Positions 49,140 through 60,038 of a stretch of 64,000 nt of DNA are shown piece by piece; the stretch's first letter is position 1; each line of letters starts with the position of its first letter. Made by a program: the position numbers and the translations under genes. The stretch is taken from assembly GCF_029784165.1 (NCBI RefSeq), contig NC_073696.1, forward strand, positions 930,001 to 994,000, written 5' to 3'. The notes beneath the pieces are model-generated. The model saw only the letters and a list, made by a program, of their open reading frames with translations. It was not told the DNA's origin and made no database searches. Origin of the DNA: Wyeomyia smithii (Eukaryota; Arthropoda; Insecta; Diptera; Culicidae).

Positions 49140-50735
49140 GTTGCACTAATGAAATTCCGAGGTTTTAAGAAACATTTTTTGTTACTACTATGAAATTGTA
49201 AAGAAACAAGCAACAACTAAAGTTGTATCGCTGCTTCAAAACTCTTCACACCAACAACGTAATTCGCGAGGTTGGATTTGTTGTTGAAGCGTGTAAACGG
49301 CATTTGAAAACCTAACCTTCACTTAATAGATATAGTGGGTGGAGCATATAGGTTGCCAACGTGATGCTTGCGAGATACAAAAAACAAACACACAAAAATA
49401 CTTCTAAAAGTTGCTGTCATGTTCTGAAGCCATGTAACAGCAACTTTTGCTCGATCGTTCGCCTTATATTTGTTTTTGAGATGAGGTTATTTACTGCGTT
49501 GTAACTTTTGGGTACTTGGACTAGAAGTCGTCCAAAAAGTGTGGGTCTCTAAAACGAAATGTGATAAATTGCTTTGAATTTCATTATCACGCTGAGGTAC
49601 TGATGAATTGAAAAAGCGAAATTAAAACTGGTAATGACCATTAGCATGATAAGGGAAGCAATATTTAAAACTGAGCCATGAGCTTGCAAGTGTTTCTACA
49701 GCAAATGACGTAGATAGTACAAACGAGAAAAGTGAATATAAATCGATAACTGGAGTTGAATCCTCAAAATTCTGGAAATAATCAAAGATAAATTGCTGTA
49801 CAGACAATCTCTTTCCATTCTGACCATTTGCCATTCATACCACAACGCCATGAAGTTTCTTTTGCGCCATAGTTGCTGCTACGATGCATTTTCGTAGCTG
49901 AAATTTTGCCATGCAGCATTTACCATGTTGTTATCAAATTCCATGCATTAGTTCATACACACTGCGGTTTCATTCTTGAAACTTGTGTTGAAACAACGAA
50001 AATGTTGCAATTGGCTCCACCTCCTGCGCTTTTTTTGTCATTGTATGAGAAACTGAGATGTAACTGCAACTTAATTTCGCATAACAATTTGTTGCTGTGA
50101 TGCACAAAGTTCATTATCGAAACAAATTTTACTGCTTGGGTAGCTATCACCTTGGTAATCAGTTTAATGACTCGCATCTCAGGCCTTCCATAAAGTGTTT
50201 GGCGTCCCGCTTCTGGAACATGTCATGCACTTGTGAGACTCCCCGTAGTCTTTAGCTTCACGGCCTGCGTTCTGGGACATCACTAGGAGTTAAGAAGATG
50301 GAAGAAATGTCACGGAAGCAGAGGAAAAATAAAACGACGTTTAAGGCGAAAAAAAAGATTTATCAAAAGAAGAAAGCACGGTGTGGCTTTTTCAGACTGA
50401 AATTTAGGTAAAATACAGAAAAATAATGTAGATCGACCGATTCTTAAAGCGATATTACTAATCGAGGCCGATGTTAGGTTCTTTTCAGTATAAAGTTTGT
50501 AACCTAGACAGAGAAAGAGCAACAAAAGGAATAATGTATATTTCGGGTATATTTTGTTATAAAAGGATACTCAATAAAAACCTACTTCTAGTTCAAAGCT
50601 AAAAGATTGTATGTGATTGATTGGGAAGAACGCAAACCTAATTTTAAAATTATTTTCCGGATATAACCTGAAAAGGCTACAGTCGGCTACATGAGTCGAC
50701 CAGAAGAAAGCCAAGATCGATTGATACTGCCCGTA
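49140..50735. other. Unassigned spacer
   Basis: No gene or element recognised. The first part continues the sequence interrupted by the 47.3-49.1 kb insertion and is rich in AACAAC/GTTGTT words. Confidence 0.4.
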
Positions 50736-50739
50736 GTGT

Positions 50740-51068
50740 GCACCGTCGGGCAACCAGTTAAAAATTCCGAAGGCAAAAAGGAAGCCATCGAAAAAATCCG
50801 GGTCAAATTATTCTAGCTCAAATCACTTTGGTTCCGTCACCGAACTGACCGAACAGCAATTTGACGAGGAACAGAAAATGAGGAATATGTTCGTGAAGCA
50901 AATGGAAGACCGAAAAAAGCAACTTGCGAGCAAAAGGCTTTGTTTGTGGAACAGTTGCAGCTGGAACGCGAGATGTATGAGCAAGAACTTCAATTCCAAT
51001 GTGAAGTGGAATAGTATGAACAGCAGAAGCTGGACGATCAACTTGCCGCCGAGCGGAAATACCGGTAG
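50740..51068 (+). pseudogene. BEL/Pao-like Gag coiled-coil fragment
   Basis: Degenerate frame encoding charged coiled-coil text: FDEEQKMRNMFVKQMEDRK, then after a frameshift near 50930 LFVEQLQLEREMYEQELQFQ, a stop, and YEQQKLDDQLAAERKYR. Mosquito BEL/Pao Gag proteins carry such Glu/Gln-rich coils near the N-terminus. The call is supported by a BEL/Pao pol fragment in the same orientation at 55464-55970. Alone, a generic coiled coil cannot be excluded. Confidence 0.45.
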
Positions 51069-51308
51069 AAGTGTCATGTGACAATTTGAGCACCCCTAAA
51101 GACAATTTCTAGCACCCCAAAATAGCCATCAGCCAAACGCATAGGTAACACCGGAAAAGGGAGCAAAGTTTCCGATACGTCAACGCGCTAAAAGAGCGGG
51201 ACGGCGCAGTAGGCGGTTCTCCGGATGAACACGTCATAAATAAATTCCCAGCCGCTAACGGAGCCTGTGGAATACCTGGCGCCCTTCCACAGTAACCTAG
51301 CCTTCTGC

Positions 51309-51431
51309 TTTTTTATGGTGTTTCGGCTTGCAGTCTTCTCTTAAAAGATCAAAACAGAAGTTTGTCTACTGTCCTACGAGAAGACTGCAAGCCGAAACAC
51401 CATAAATTTGAAATCGTTACAGTCGAAATAG
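51309..51431. mobile_element. 123-bp hairpin insertion with 14-bp target-site duplication
   Basis: ACCTAGCCTTCTGC occurs at 51295-51308 and again at 51432-51445, framing a 123-bp insert. The insert carries two perfect 27-bp reverse-complement arms (51314-51340 and 51378-51404) around a 37-bp loop, then a short AT-rich tail. It lies 120 bp before the LOA ORF1 start, so it is nested in or beside that element's 5' UTR. No coding capacity. The long duplication suggests target-primed retroposition of a hairpin RNA rather than a cut-and-paste MITE. Confidence 0.7.
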
Positions 51432-51563
51432 ACCTAGCCTTCTGCGTTAGGCTATCGTGACACGCAGATGACCCCTTCTTTCGTGGCAAACTCGTGGGAC
51501 TAAAAACTGGAGTTTAACAAATTTTCAAAAAAGGGCCCCGGCAACCTCAACCTGTCGGAACAA

Positions 51564-52733
51564 ATGGAGCCAACACACTCCATGGCGTGCAGCCCCACAA
51601 GGTTGCACGCTACAGGCAGAACCGAGGAGATGGAACTGGAGATGGATTTCAACCTCGACAGCGAATCGCTGGGCGGAGGACCTTCAGTTTCATCACTAAT
51701 CCTCGGTTCGCCAAGCGGGAAAGAAGAGAGCCCGACGGACAGTCTTCCCGATCCGGAGACACAGCCGATTGACAAGGGGAAACCTAAGTCACCTCGTGCT
51801 GATGTCAAACGGCTCTCCCAATCGCAACGGCGGCGTCTTAAAAGACTGCTAAGCCTGGGTCACTCACGTGAGGAGGCCATAGGCATAGTTCGTCAACCAG
51901 TCGACCAAGCTGACCGCTCAGGTCAGGTCGCAACCAAGCGACAGCGGTCGACTGAGACAGCGTCGCCAAACACAAGCGCTAAGGGCCCGAGCAGCAAAAA
52001 GCCCCGGGACTTGGCGGAGCCCCCTGCACCGCGACAAACGTCAGGGGTAACATATAGGGAGATGCTGGAGGCCACGAGCCTGTCTATCACAACGATAGAC
52101 TATCCAGCCTCCCTACTTACCCCTGAACAGTTAAAAACTGTTCGAGATGCCATTCTGGACTGCATTGTGGACCAGGAGTCACCGGCCATCAGGCCCAAGT
52201 TTGGGAGCTGCCGCCCAAAAAACGGTACCCTACAATTTGACTGTGCCGACAACGACACAGTTAGATGGCTGGTGACCACGGCGTCTTCTCTCATACCGTG
52301 GGAGGGAGCACACCTTAGTGTCTTTCGCACGAAGGACCTGCCGAAGGCCCTAAAATTTGTAAGGTACTTCCAGGACAGTGTGGACACCACAAATGAGAGA
52401 ATTCTCCGTCTTCTCCAAAATCAGAACGACGGTTTCTCCACACGTGCATGGCGAGTATGTCATCGCAACGTTACTGGAAAGACTGTCGAATTGATGGTGG
52501 AGCTGGACCAACAGTCTGCTAACCTCATAGCGGCACAGAGCTTCCTGCTGAACTACAAGTACGGCAAAGCACGCATGCGGCAGGTTGGCAGAAAGTCCTC
52601 AAACACAGGCGCGAAAGGTTCTGGTGCGAAGGCAGGAACGGTACGTTCGGATACTCCCTCAGGCAGTGTACCGCTACCACCTGCTCGACGCGATAGCGAA
52701 GAAGGTTCCGCCGAAAAATCGAAAGAGGAGTAA
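51564..52733 (+). CDS. LOA-like ORF1 (389 aa)
   Basis: Putative element RNA-binding protein. The N-terminal third is acidic then basic and low-complexity, with a SQSQRRRLKRLLSLGHSREEA helix. From about residue 155 (VTYREMLEATSL) a globular region follows that resembles the domain of unknown function common in LOA-type ORF1 proteins (LLTPEQLKTVRDAI, WEGAHLSVFRTKDLPKA, FSTRAWRV, LNYKYGKA). There are no CCHC knuckles, as usual for these. A frame shifted by +1 (52585-52941) stays open past the ORF1 stop and ends in a TGA that overlaps the ORF2 ATG as ATGA, so the present C-terminus may result from a frameshift near 52600. Confidence 0.75.
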   Translation: MEPTHSMACSPTRLHATGRTEEMELEMDFNLDSESLGGGPSVSSLILGSPSGKEESPTDSLPDPETQPIDKGKPKSPRADVKRLSQSQRRRLKRLLSLGHSREEAIGIVRQPVDQADRSGQVATKRQRSTETASPNTSAKGPSSKKPRDLAEPPAPRQTSGVTYREMLEATSLSITTIDYPASLLTPEQLKTVRDAILDCIVDQESPAIRPKFGSCRPKNGTLQFDCADNDTVRWLVTTASSLIPWEGAHLSVFRTKDLPKALKFVRYFQDSVDTTNERILRLLQNQNDGFSTRAWRVCHRNVTGKTVELMVELDQQSANLIAAQSFLLNYKYGKARMRQVGRKSSNTGAKGSGAKAGTVRSDTPSGSVPLPPARRDSEEGSAEKSKEE

Positions 52734-52937
52734 GCGTGAGCATCTGAACAGTCGCGACCCTCAGAGCCAAATTCCGCCGCCTAAACGTGAGAGTAGCACT
52801 TCTGTCGCCTACTGTCTGCTGAAACGGGAGCCTGTTGCTGAGGGTATGCAGACTACCCATCCCAGCGTCACCGCTGATGGCAACCGTCCACCAATCGGAT
52901 CTCAACTAGATCCGACGAAGGACGCGCTGCCAACAAA

Positions 52938-55460
52938 ATGAGCAGCAACCTCCATCACGCAAAGGGCGCCTCTGGTGTTCTTTGCCGGAGGTTCACCAAG
53001 GATAAGCTATCCATGGCGCTGATCCAGGAACCATGGGTCCACGACACCAGGATCCTTGGCTTAGCCAACACAAACAGTAAGTTGGTCTATTGTAATCAAC
53101 AGTCAAATCCCAGGACTGCAATTCTGCTGAACAGAAACATTAAATTTGTTCCCATTACAGAGTTCATCCAACGGGATTTGGTTGCCCTTGCGGTGGAAGT
53201 CCCGACAACCAACGGCACTCAAGAAGTGGTTGTTGCCTTCGCTTACTTCCCGGGGGACGAGGACGATATACCGCCATCCGAAGTAGCAGCACTTGTGCGA
53301 TACTGCCGAAGCATCAACAAGCCACTCATCGTCGGCAGCGATGCCAACGCGCATCACACAGTCTGGGGCAGCTCGGATGTCAACACTCGAGGTGAGTACC
53401 TACTTGAATACCTTACTTCTAACAATGTTAATGTATGCAATGTGGGAAACGAGCCAACTTTCAGTAATGATATTAGACAAGAGGTCCTAGATCTCACTCT
53501 ATGTAGCGCCTCGATAACGGAGAAAGTCAAGAACTGGCATGTCTCTGATGAACCCAGTTTATCAGACCATAGACACATCAGATTTGACGTCGAGGCCACT
53601 CCTCTGAGAAGAGAACATTTCAGGAATCCTAAGAAAACCAACTGGAACTCTTTTAAGGAACATTTGGTCAATTCGAGAACATCCTGCCACCAAAATATTC
53701 GAACTCCAGGTGAACTGGACATCGCAGCAAGTGACCTACAGCACAGGATCACGGAAGCTTTTATGTCAAACTGTCCGCTAACAAATCGAACAGTCTGCCG
53801 TGATGTGCCCTGGTGGAATGAAACTCTCAGCAACCTTCGTCGGGAAGCTAGACGCTTGTTCAACAGGGCTAAAATCACGTCCAACTGGGAAGCCTATAGA
53901 GCATCCCTTACAAAATACAACGCTGAGCTACGCAAAGCCAAAAGGAGGTCTAGAATTCGATTCTGTGAAGACATTCAGACTCTACCTGAGGCAACGCGAC
54001 TGCAAAAAGCGATGTCCAAAGATCACACGAATGGTCTTGGGCAGTTGAAAAAGGAAGATGGTAGTCTGACTGTCACCACCAAGGAAACGCTGGATATTCT
54101 TATGAACATTCACTTTCCTGGATCGACAGCAATCTCCGCAGCGCTCGCTCGTAGAATCTTCACGGAGACTTCTATCAACTGGGCACTAAGCTCTTTTGAG
54201 CCTATGAAGTCACCAGGACCGGATGGCATTCTACCAATCTTTCTACAAAAATCGGACGGAGTCGTTATGTTAGAACTCATCAGCCTCTTTCGAGCCAGCT
54301 TTACTATGGGACATATCCCGGTCAACTGGCGGAACGCTAAGGTGGTGTTTATACTAAAGCCGGGCAAAAAAGACAAAACATTGCCCAAAGCTTTCAGACC
54401 TATAAGTCTGACGTAAACTCTTCTCAAGTTGATGGAGAAAATTACGGACAACTACATCCGCAGTGAGTTTCTGAAGGAGTTACCCTTACACAAGCATCAA
54501 TATGCTTATCAACAGGGTAAATCTACTGAAACCGCTTTGCATTGCCTAGTGACGAAGATCGAGAAGTCCTTGAAATATAAAGAGACAGCGGTCTGCGCTT
54601 TTCTTGATATTGAGGGAGCTTTCGATAACACGTCCTTTGCATCAATTTACACGGCTCTACAAAATAAAAGAGTCGATGATACTACAATGAGCTGGATCCA
54701 AGCAATGCTTTCGAGCAGGAAGATCACAGCTGCATTGGGGGATACGTCTGTCACAGTAGGGGCAGTGAAAGGGTGTCCTCAAGCAGGAGTTCTCTCTCCA
54801 CTGTTATGGTCACTGGTGGTAGACGTTCTCCTAACCAAGCTATCACAGCTGGGCTTCGAAGTCATTGGATATGCTGATGATATAGTCCTTACTGTTCGGG
54901 GAAAATGTGATGCAACTCTATCTAGTCGTATGCAAACGGCACTTAACACCACCTCTCAGTGGTGCTCAGAAAAAGGGCTGAACATTAACCCCGCTAAAAC
55001 GGTCATTATACCATTTACCAAGCGAAGAATGCACACAATCATTCCTCCGCTACTGAATGGGGTAAGACTATGTTTCAGTAATGAGACCAAATATCTTGGA
55101 ATCATTCTGGATAAGAAGCTGAACTGGACTGCTCACCTAGACTACGCTATCAAGAAGGCAACTTCAGCTATCTGGGCTTGCAGTACACTGTTTGGCAAGA
55201 CCTGGGGGCTAAAACCACAATTAGCGCTCTGGTCTTACATCACCATTGCTCGGCCACGTATAACCTACGCAGCCCTCGCATGGTGGCCTAAAGTAAATGA
55301 AAAGACAGCTCAGGCGAAACTTACCAACGATTGGCCTGTCTCTCAGTTACCAGTGCCCTGCGCACAACACCGACAGCAGCCTTGGAGGCCTTGCTTTGCT
55401 TACTTCCTCTACATCTCCATGTGAAGAAGGAAGCAGAGCTTGGCGCACTAAGGCTGCAAA
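52938..55460 (+). pseudogene. LOA-like ORF2: APE endonuclease and reverse transcriptase
   Basis: APE motifs: ALIQEPWV (Glu), VGSDANAHHTVWGSSDVN, EVLDLTLCS and LSDHRHIRF. RT motifs: KSPGPDGILPIFLQK, FRPISLT, CAFLDIEGAFDN, GCPQAGVLSPLLWS and GYADDIVL (catalytic aspartates present). An in-frame TAA at 54414-54416 follows PISLT, where a serine is usual; the same frame resumes and runs through RT to 55424. A small deletion near 55320 shifts the remaining text (RLACLSVTSALRTTP, then LHVKKEAELGALRLQ) into another frame until about 55460. The ATG at 52938 overlaps an upstream TGA (ATGA), a coupling arrangement. Confidence 0.85.
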
Positions 55461-55463
55461 GAA

Positions 55464-55970
55464 ATGGTTATTCCGAAGAAGCCCAAAAAAATGTGTTTGG
55501 TTTGGGATGCAGCTGCTTCGGTTCGAGGCGTATCGCTGAACTCAGAGGGCCATCCAGGAAATTTTTCACCAGATGAAAATTCGAAACCTGGATAAACAAG
55601 CGTTCCGATTTATGTTCGGAACTAATGAAACCGGAGCACCACAAGTGTACGTTATGGACGTAGCCACTTTCGGAGCTACGTGATCTCCGTATTCGGCACA
55701 GTTGGTCAAGAACTTGACGACTACTACGACAGCGTAGACACTGTTGAGCAGGCGATCCAGAGAGCTCAGGAGGTAAGTAAAATACATCCACTTCCAGTTG
55801 GTTTCCACATACGCAACTGGGTGTCGAATTCGGTGAAATTTTTGGAGGCACTAGGCTAGTGCAGTGCGGACGAAGCAGTCCATTTTTCTCGGAATAAGGG
55901 ACCGGAGTACCAACGAGTCTTGGGTATACCGCTATCGCGTCGAAGGCAGAGTTCCAGAAAGTTCTTAATA
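55464..55970 (+). pseudogene. BEL/Pao LTR-retrotransposon pol (RT) fragment, decayed
   Basis: Fragments of a BEL/Pao reverse transcriptase in order: VIPKKPKKMCLVWDAAASVR, GVSLNS, then in another frame IFHQMKIRNLDKQAFRF, APQVYVMDVATFGA, a TGA, SPYSAQLVKN, and after a further shift LDDYYDSVDTVEQAI, VGFHIRNWVSN, VKFLEALG, a TAG and AVHFSRNKG...YQRVLGI. Deletions between these blocks remove parts such as the segment between VSLNS and the IFHQ block. The D-D of the catalytic box survives as LDDYYDS. Same orientation as the Gag-like fragment at 50.74-51.07 kb, with the LOA element between them. Confidence 0.8.
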
Positions 55971-55974
55971 ACGC

Positions 55975-56395
55975 AGTGTGTCCGAAGAAGCGAACAGTCC
56001 TCAGCTTCGTTATGGTACGTCCATTTTCGGCAAAGGCCTGCTTCGATCCCTTAATTTATCTAAAAAGGTGGCCAACATAGAAAATAGCTCCGAATTCAGC
56101 CTAGATAACGATCTCAAATTAAACGTAAACTCACCGAAAAGAGCTTTCAAAAGCAAGAAAAAACCAATATTGAAAATGATTCCCAAATAAACTCAGAATC
56201 GTCTAAAGGTCCGAAAAAGGCCCAAACAGAAAATGATCCCAAATTCAACTTAGAATCGCCGCAAAGTGCTTCTAAAGATCAGAAAGAATGATTTACGTGA
56301 TAATGATAAAACTTTCTTTTCAATAATGTATATACTTACAATTTTTCGAAAACTGATGCTTTGGTTGCATAATTGGTTGCAAACTGATGCTAATG
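55975..56395. other. Unassigned stretch with two imperfect Asn/Lys/Ser-rich repeats
   Basis: Between the BEL remnant and the CR1-like element lie imperfect copies of a coding-looking motif (AATGATCCCAAATT... and AACTTAGAATCGCC...), at about 56090-56170 and 56200-56280. It may be the decayed upstream part of the CR1-like ORF1 or a separate element. Confidence 0.3.
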
Positions 56396-57035
56396 ATGAA
56401 ACAACCAGCACAGCGGTACGCAAAACTATCAACGCATCAACGCATCAGACAAAGAATTACTAGCCACAGCAAAAGTTCAATTCGCCGGGCCACCCTCATC
56501 AACCGACCATCCGATAGCTGCACTTTCTGCTCCAAAACTCATCAACTTCAGGAAAGGAGAAACTATCAACCCGTATCGATCTGAAAAAGGTACAACACAG
56601 AGCACTACTTCAAAGTCAGAACCGGAAAATACTGCTCCGCTGCTAAATCCTATGCGTCCACCGATTGTCAGACTAACGGAGCAATCCGCTGCTGGTGACA
56701 AACGCTATCTGAAAGCACGGCTGCGTGATCACAAAATTATGGATACGGTACGAACTTTCCTTGCTCTCCTGCATGATCAGCCAATAACGGTATGCATTCG
56801 AGGAATCACCAAAATTAGTGCATCGGTGATGCTGGCAGCTGAAGGACTACCAACTGACTTAAACCTGCTACGTGAAATTTTCCTGGACGTACATGAAGAA
56901 CTGGGAATATCACGCGATGACGCTTTAGCAGACCTGCAGTCTCATCGGACATCATTATCCAGTGAACGAACACACCGCCTTCAACAACTAAGGGAAAGCA
57001 CCGACAAATTTTACAAACCGAGTTTTCGGAAATAA
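56396..57035 (+). pseudogene. CR1-like ORF1, C-terminal part
   Basis: Frame open from about 56396 to the stop ending at 57035. It begins with an Asn/Gln-rich scrap (NNQHSGTQNYQ) and LLATAKVQFAGP ... FRKGETINPY, matching LLAAAKDRFSRP ... FQRGETLNPY near the end of ORF1 in the 5.4-7.0 kb copy. Then comes about 110 further residues (DKRYLKARLRDHKIMDTV to FYKPSFRK) with no counterpart there, so the two families differ in ORF1 C-termini. The PHD finger and coiled-coil part are missing upstream (truncation or decay at about 56390). Confidence 0.65.
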
Positions 57036-60000
57036 CGACCCCTTTCGATGAGAAAGAAGAAGACTTACAGGTAACACTCACCAACCCTCAAACATCGTCA
57101 ACCACCATATCACCAAAAATTTCTTCACCAACACAAAATGCGACTGAAATTTTGGTTTACTGTCAAAATTTCAATCGCATGAAAGGCCCAGCCAAAATGA
57201 AACAAATTTACAACAATCTTTTAGGCTCATCCTTTTCAGTCATATTGGCGACTGAAACAAACTGGGATGAAAGTGTCAAAAGTGAAGAGATTTTTGGAAA
57301 TATGTTTAATGTATTCAGGAATGACAGGAATCTTCAAGAATCCGAGAAGAAGTCAGGCGGAGGAGTCCTCATAGCGGTTTCTGTGAATTTTAATTCAGAA
57401 ACTGTTGCTGCACCTAAATTCAAAGAATTCGAGCACATTTGGATAAAATCGCACATAGCAGGTGAAACACACGTTTTCGCCTCTGTGTACTTTCCTCCAC
57501 ATAACGCTAATAAAATTACGTATGAAAAGTTTTTTAATTGCGCAGAAAAATTTTTATCTGAACTACCTCCAGAAGTGAAAGTTCACATCTATGGGGACTT
57601 CAATCAAAACACCGCTGACTTCATCTTGGACCCTGAAAACGAAAGCATCCTACTCCCAGTCGTTGGAGATAACATCACTTTGCACTTCATGATTGACGAA
57701 ATTGCTAAACTAGGTTTGAACCAGGTTAACCATGCAAGAAACCGTGAAAATTGCTATTTGGACCTACTCTTAACGAATATCCATGAAGATTTCTGTGTGA
57801 CCGAATCAGTTAACCCACTGTGGAAAAACGAAAAGTTTCACACAGCAATTGAATATTCTTTATTTTTACATGAATATCAAAGACCCAACGACTGTGAGTA
57901 TGAGGAAGTCCTTGATTTCAAAATCGCGAACTATGCAAATATTAAAAACAAATTAAACTGTGTCAATTGGCAACAAATTTTTAGAGATGAAGGAAATGTC
58001 GAATCATCTGTTAGCGTCTTTTACAAAATTCTGTACAACATCATCTCTCAAGAAATTCCATTGAAGAAAAAACGACGCCACGCTAACATTAAACATCCAG
58101 CCTGGTTTAACAAACAAATAAAAAATTTAAAAACCCGCAAACAAAAAGCACACAAAATTTTCAAAAAGCACAATAGCAGTGAAAATCTAGCAATTTACTT
58201 GGAAATATGTGATCAACTGAACTTTGCAATCAGTGATGCATTTGAAGAATTCAATACAAAAACTGAACTAGAAATTAAGTCTTGTCCAAAGAACTTCTTC
58301 AATTACGTCAAAACAAAACTAAAATCAGACAATTTTCCATCAATAATGCAACTCGATGAACATGTTGGTGATAACTCGGAGAAAAATTGCAATCTCTTTG
58401 CAAAATTTTTCCAGGAAATCTATACCACATTTTCCGAAGAAAATCGCGACCGCGATTATTTTGCATTTTATCCAGAATATCCAAGAAACGTTGGTGTCAA
58501 CCAACTTCAGTTACAGGATGTTTTGCAGGGTCTGAGAAATTTAGACCCTTACAAAGGACCTGGACCTGACGGAATACCTCCAGCACTCATGAAAAATCTT
58601 TCGAAGGAGCTTACATCTCCTTTGTTCTGGCTGTTCAATATGTCGTTGGAAACTGGAGTCTTCCCAAATATATGGAAAAGCTCATTTTTAGTGCCTATTT
58701 TCAAATCTGGGCGTAAATCTGACATACGTAATTATCGTGGAATCGCTATTATCTCTTGCATTCCAAAACTCTTTGAGGCAATTGTCAATGAAAAGATATT
58801 TGCTCAAGTCAAAAATCGAATAACTGACAAACAACACGGCTTCTTCAAAGGCCGCTCTACATCCACAAATTTACTTGAATTCGTAGATTACTCATTGAAT
58901 GCAATGGATAATGGGAACCATGTTGAAGCTCTCTATACAGATTTTAGCAAAGCATTTGATCGTATTGACATACCAATGCTACTTTTTGAACTGCAAAAAA
59001 TTGGAATTGAGTCTGGTCTCCTGAAGTGGCTTGAATCATATTTAACAAACAGGCAACAAATAATAAAATTCAATGGAAAAAAGTCAAATCCCATTCAAGT
59101 TACTTCAGGTGTTCCCCAAGGCTCCCACTTAGGACCACTTCTTTTCATTTTGTACGTAAACGACATTTCCTTCATCCTCAAAAATGTTAAAGTTCTAATA
59201 TATGCCGACGACATGAAGCTGTTTTTGGAAATAAAAAATCAAGAAGACATCAATGAATTTCAGAATGAAATCCACACATTTTACATCTGGTGTAAGAAAA
59301 GCCTACTTGAAGTAAATGTAAAAAAAATGCAATGTAATATCCTTTAGCAGAAAATTAACAACACCCAAAATTGTAATTGCATTAGGGGATCAGAATGTGA
59401 AGAAATGTGATAAAGTTAGGGATTTAGGAATAATCTTAGATTCTAAACTTAATTTCATCGACCATTATAACACTATCATACACAAGGCAAACAACATGTT
59501 AGGGTTTATCAAACGCTTCTGTTATAATTTCCAAGACCCGTACACTATCAAAACTTTGTATATTGCCTATGTGAGGTCAATACTGGAATACTGTAGCATT
59601 GTGTGGTCTCTTCGTCCTGGCGTACATGAAGAAAGAATAGAATCAGTACAAAAGCAATTTCTACTATATGCTCTTCGTAAGCTAGGTTGGACCGCACATC
59701 GTCTTCCACCATATGAAGCACGCTGCATGTCGATTGACATTCAAACATTAAAAGAACGGCGAGAGTACGCGATGGCTTCATTTGTGAACGATATCGTTTC
59801 GCAGAACGTTGACTCAGCAGCACTACTTTCTAAATTGAACTTTTATGCACCCATTCGACAACTTCGACACCGTAGTTTATTTGCTCTTAACCATCATCGT
59901 ACGGAATACGCAAAAAATGGATCTATGAATAGTATGATGAATTCTTATAATCAACACTGCGAAGCCATTGACTTTACGATGTCCCGGTATAAACTGAAAC

Positions 60001-60038
60001 AGTATTTCAAGTCCTTGAGGCTGAGGACACAAAATTAA
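56963..60038 (+). pseudogene. CR1-like ORF2: APE endonuclease and reverse transcriptase, one frameshift
   Basis: Nearly intact ORF2. APE landmarks: LVYCQNFNRMKG (Asn), ILATETNWDES (Glu), KSGGGVLIAV, HIYGDFNQN. RT landmarks: GPGPDGIPPALM, NYRGIAIISCIPKLFE, LYTDFSKAFDRID, SGVPQGSHLGPLLFI, IYADDMKLF. A one-base insertion in the A8 run at about 59320-59328 breaks the frame after VNVKK; the downstream frame resumes with SFSRKL...RDLGIILDSKLN and ends in NQHCEAIDFTMSRYKLKQYF at 60038. No ATG precedes the conserved YCQN motif in the open frame after 56963; the first is at 57179, so initiation probably relies on coupling from ORF1, which overlaps it by about 70 nt in the other frame. Confidence 0.88.

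Larger units (their letters stand above)
51446..55463 (+). mobile_element. LOA-like (Lian/Loner-type) non-LTR retrotransposon, 3' truncated
   Basis: Contains ORF1 (51564-52733, possibly to 52941), and ORF2 (52938 to about 55460) with APE and RT. The 5' limit is not clear; sequence from about 51190 could belong to its 5' UTR. Instead of ending in a 3' UTR and tail, the frame passes directly into BEL/Pao pol sequence at about 55460, so the C-terminal part (an RNase H domain is usual in LOA elements) is missing. Loss of the 3' end is not the normal outcome of non-LTR insertion and implies later deletion or recombination. Confidence 0.75.

Noticed and set aside
51587..51772. Alternative frames inside LOA ORF1 and ORF2 (including 52100-52390 and 53354-53884 minus)
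   Set aside because: They are shadows of the well-supported APE/RT and ORF1 frames.
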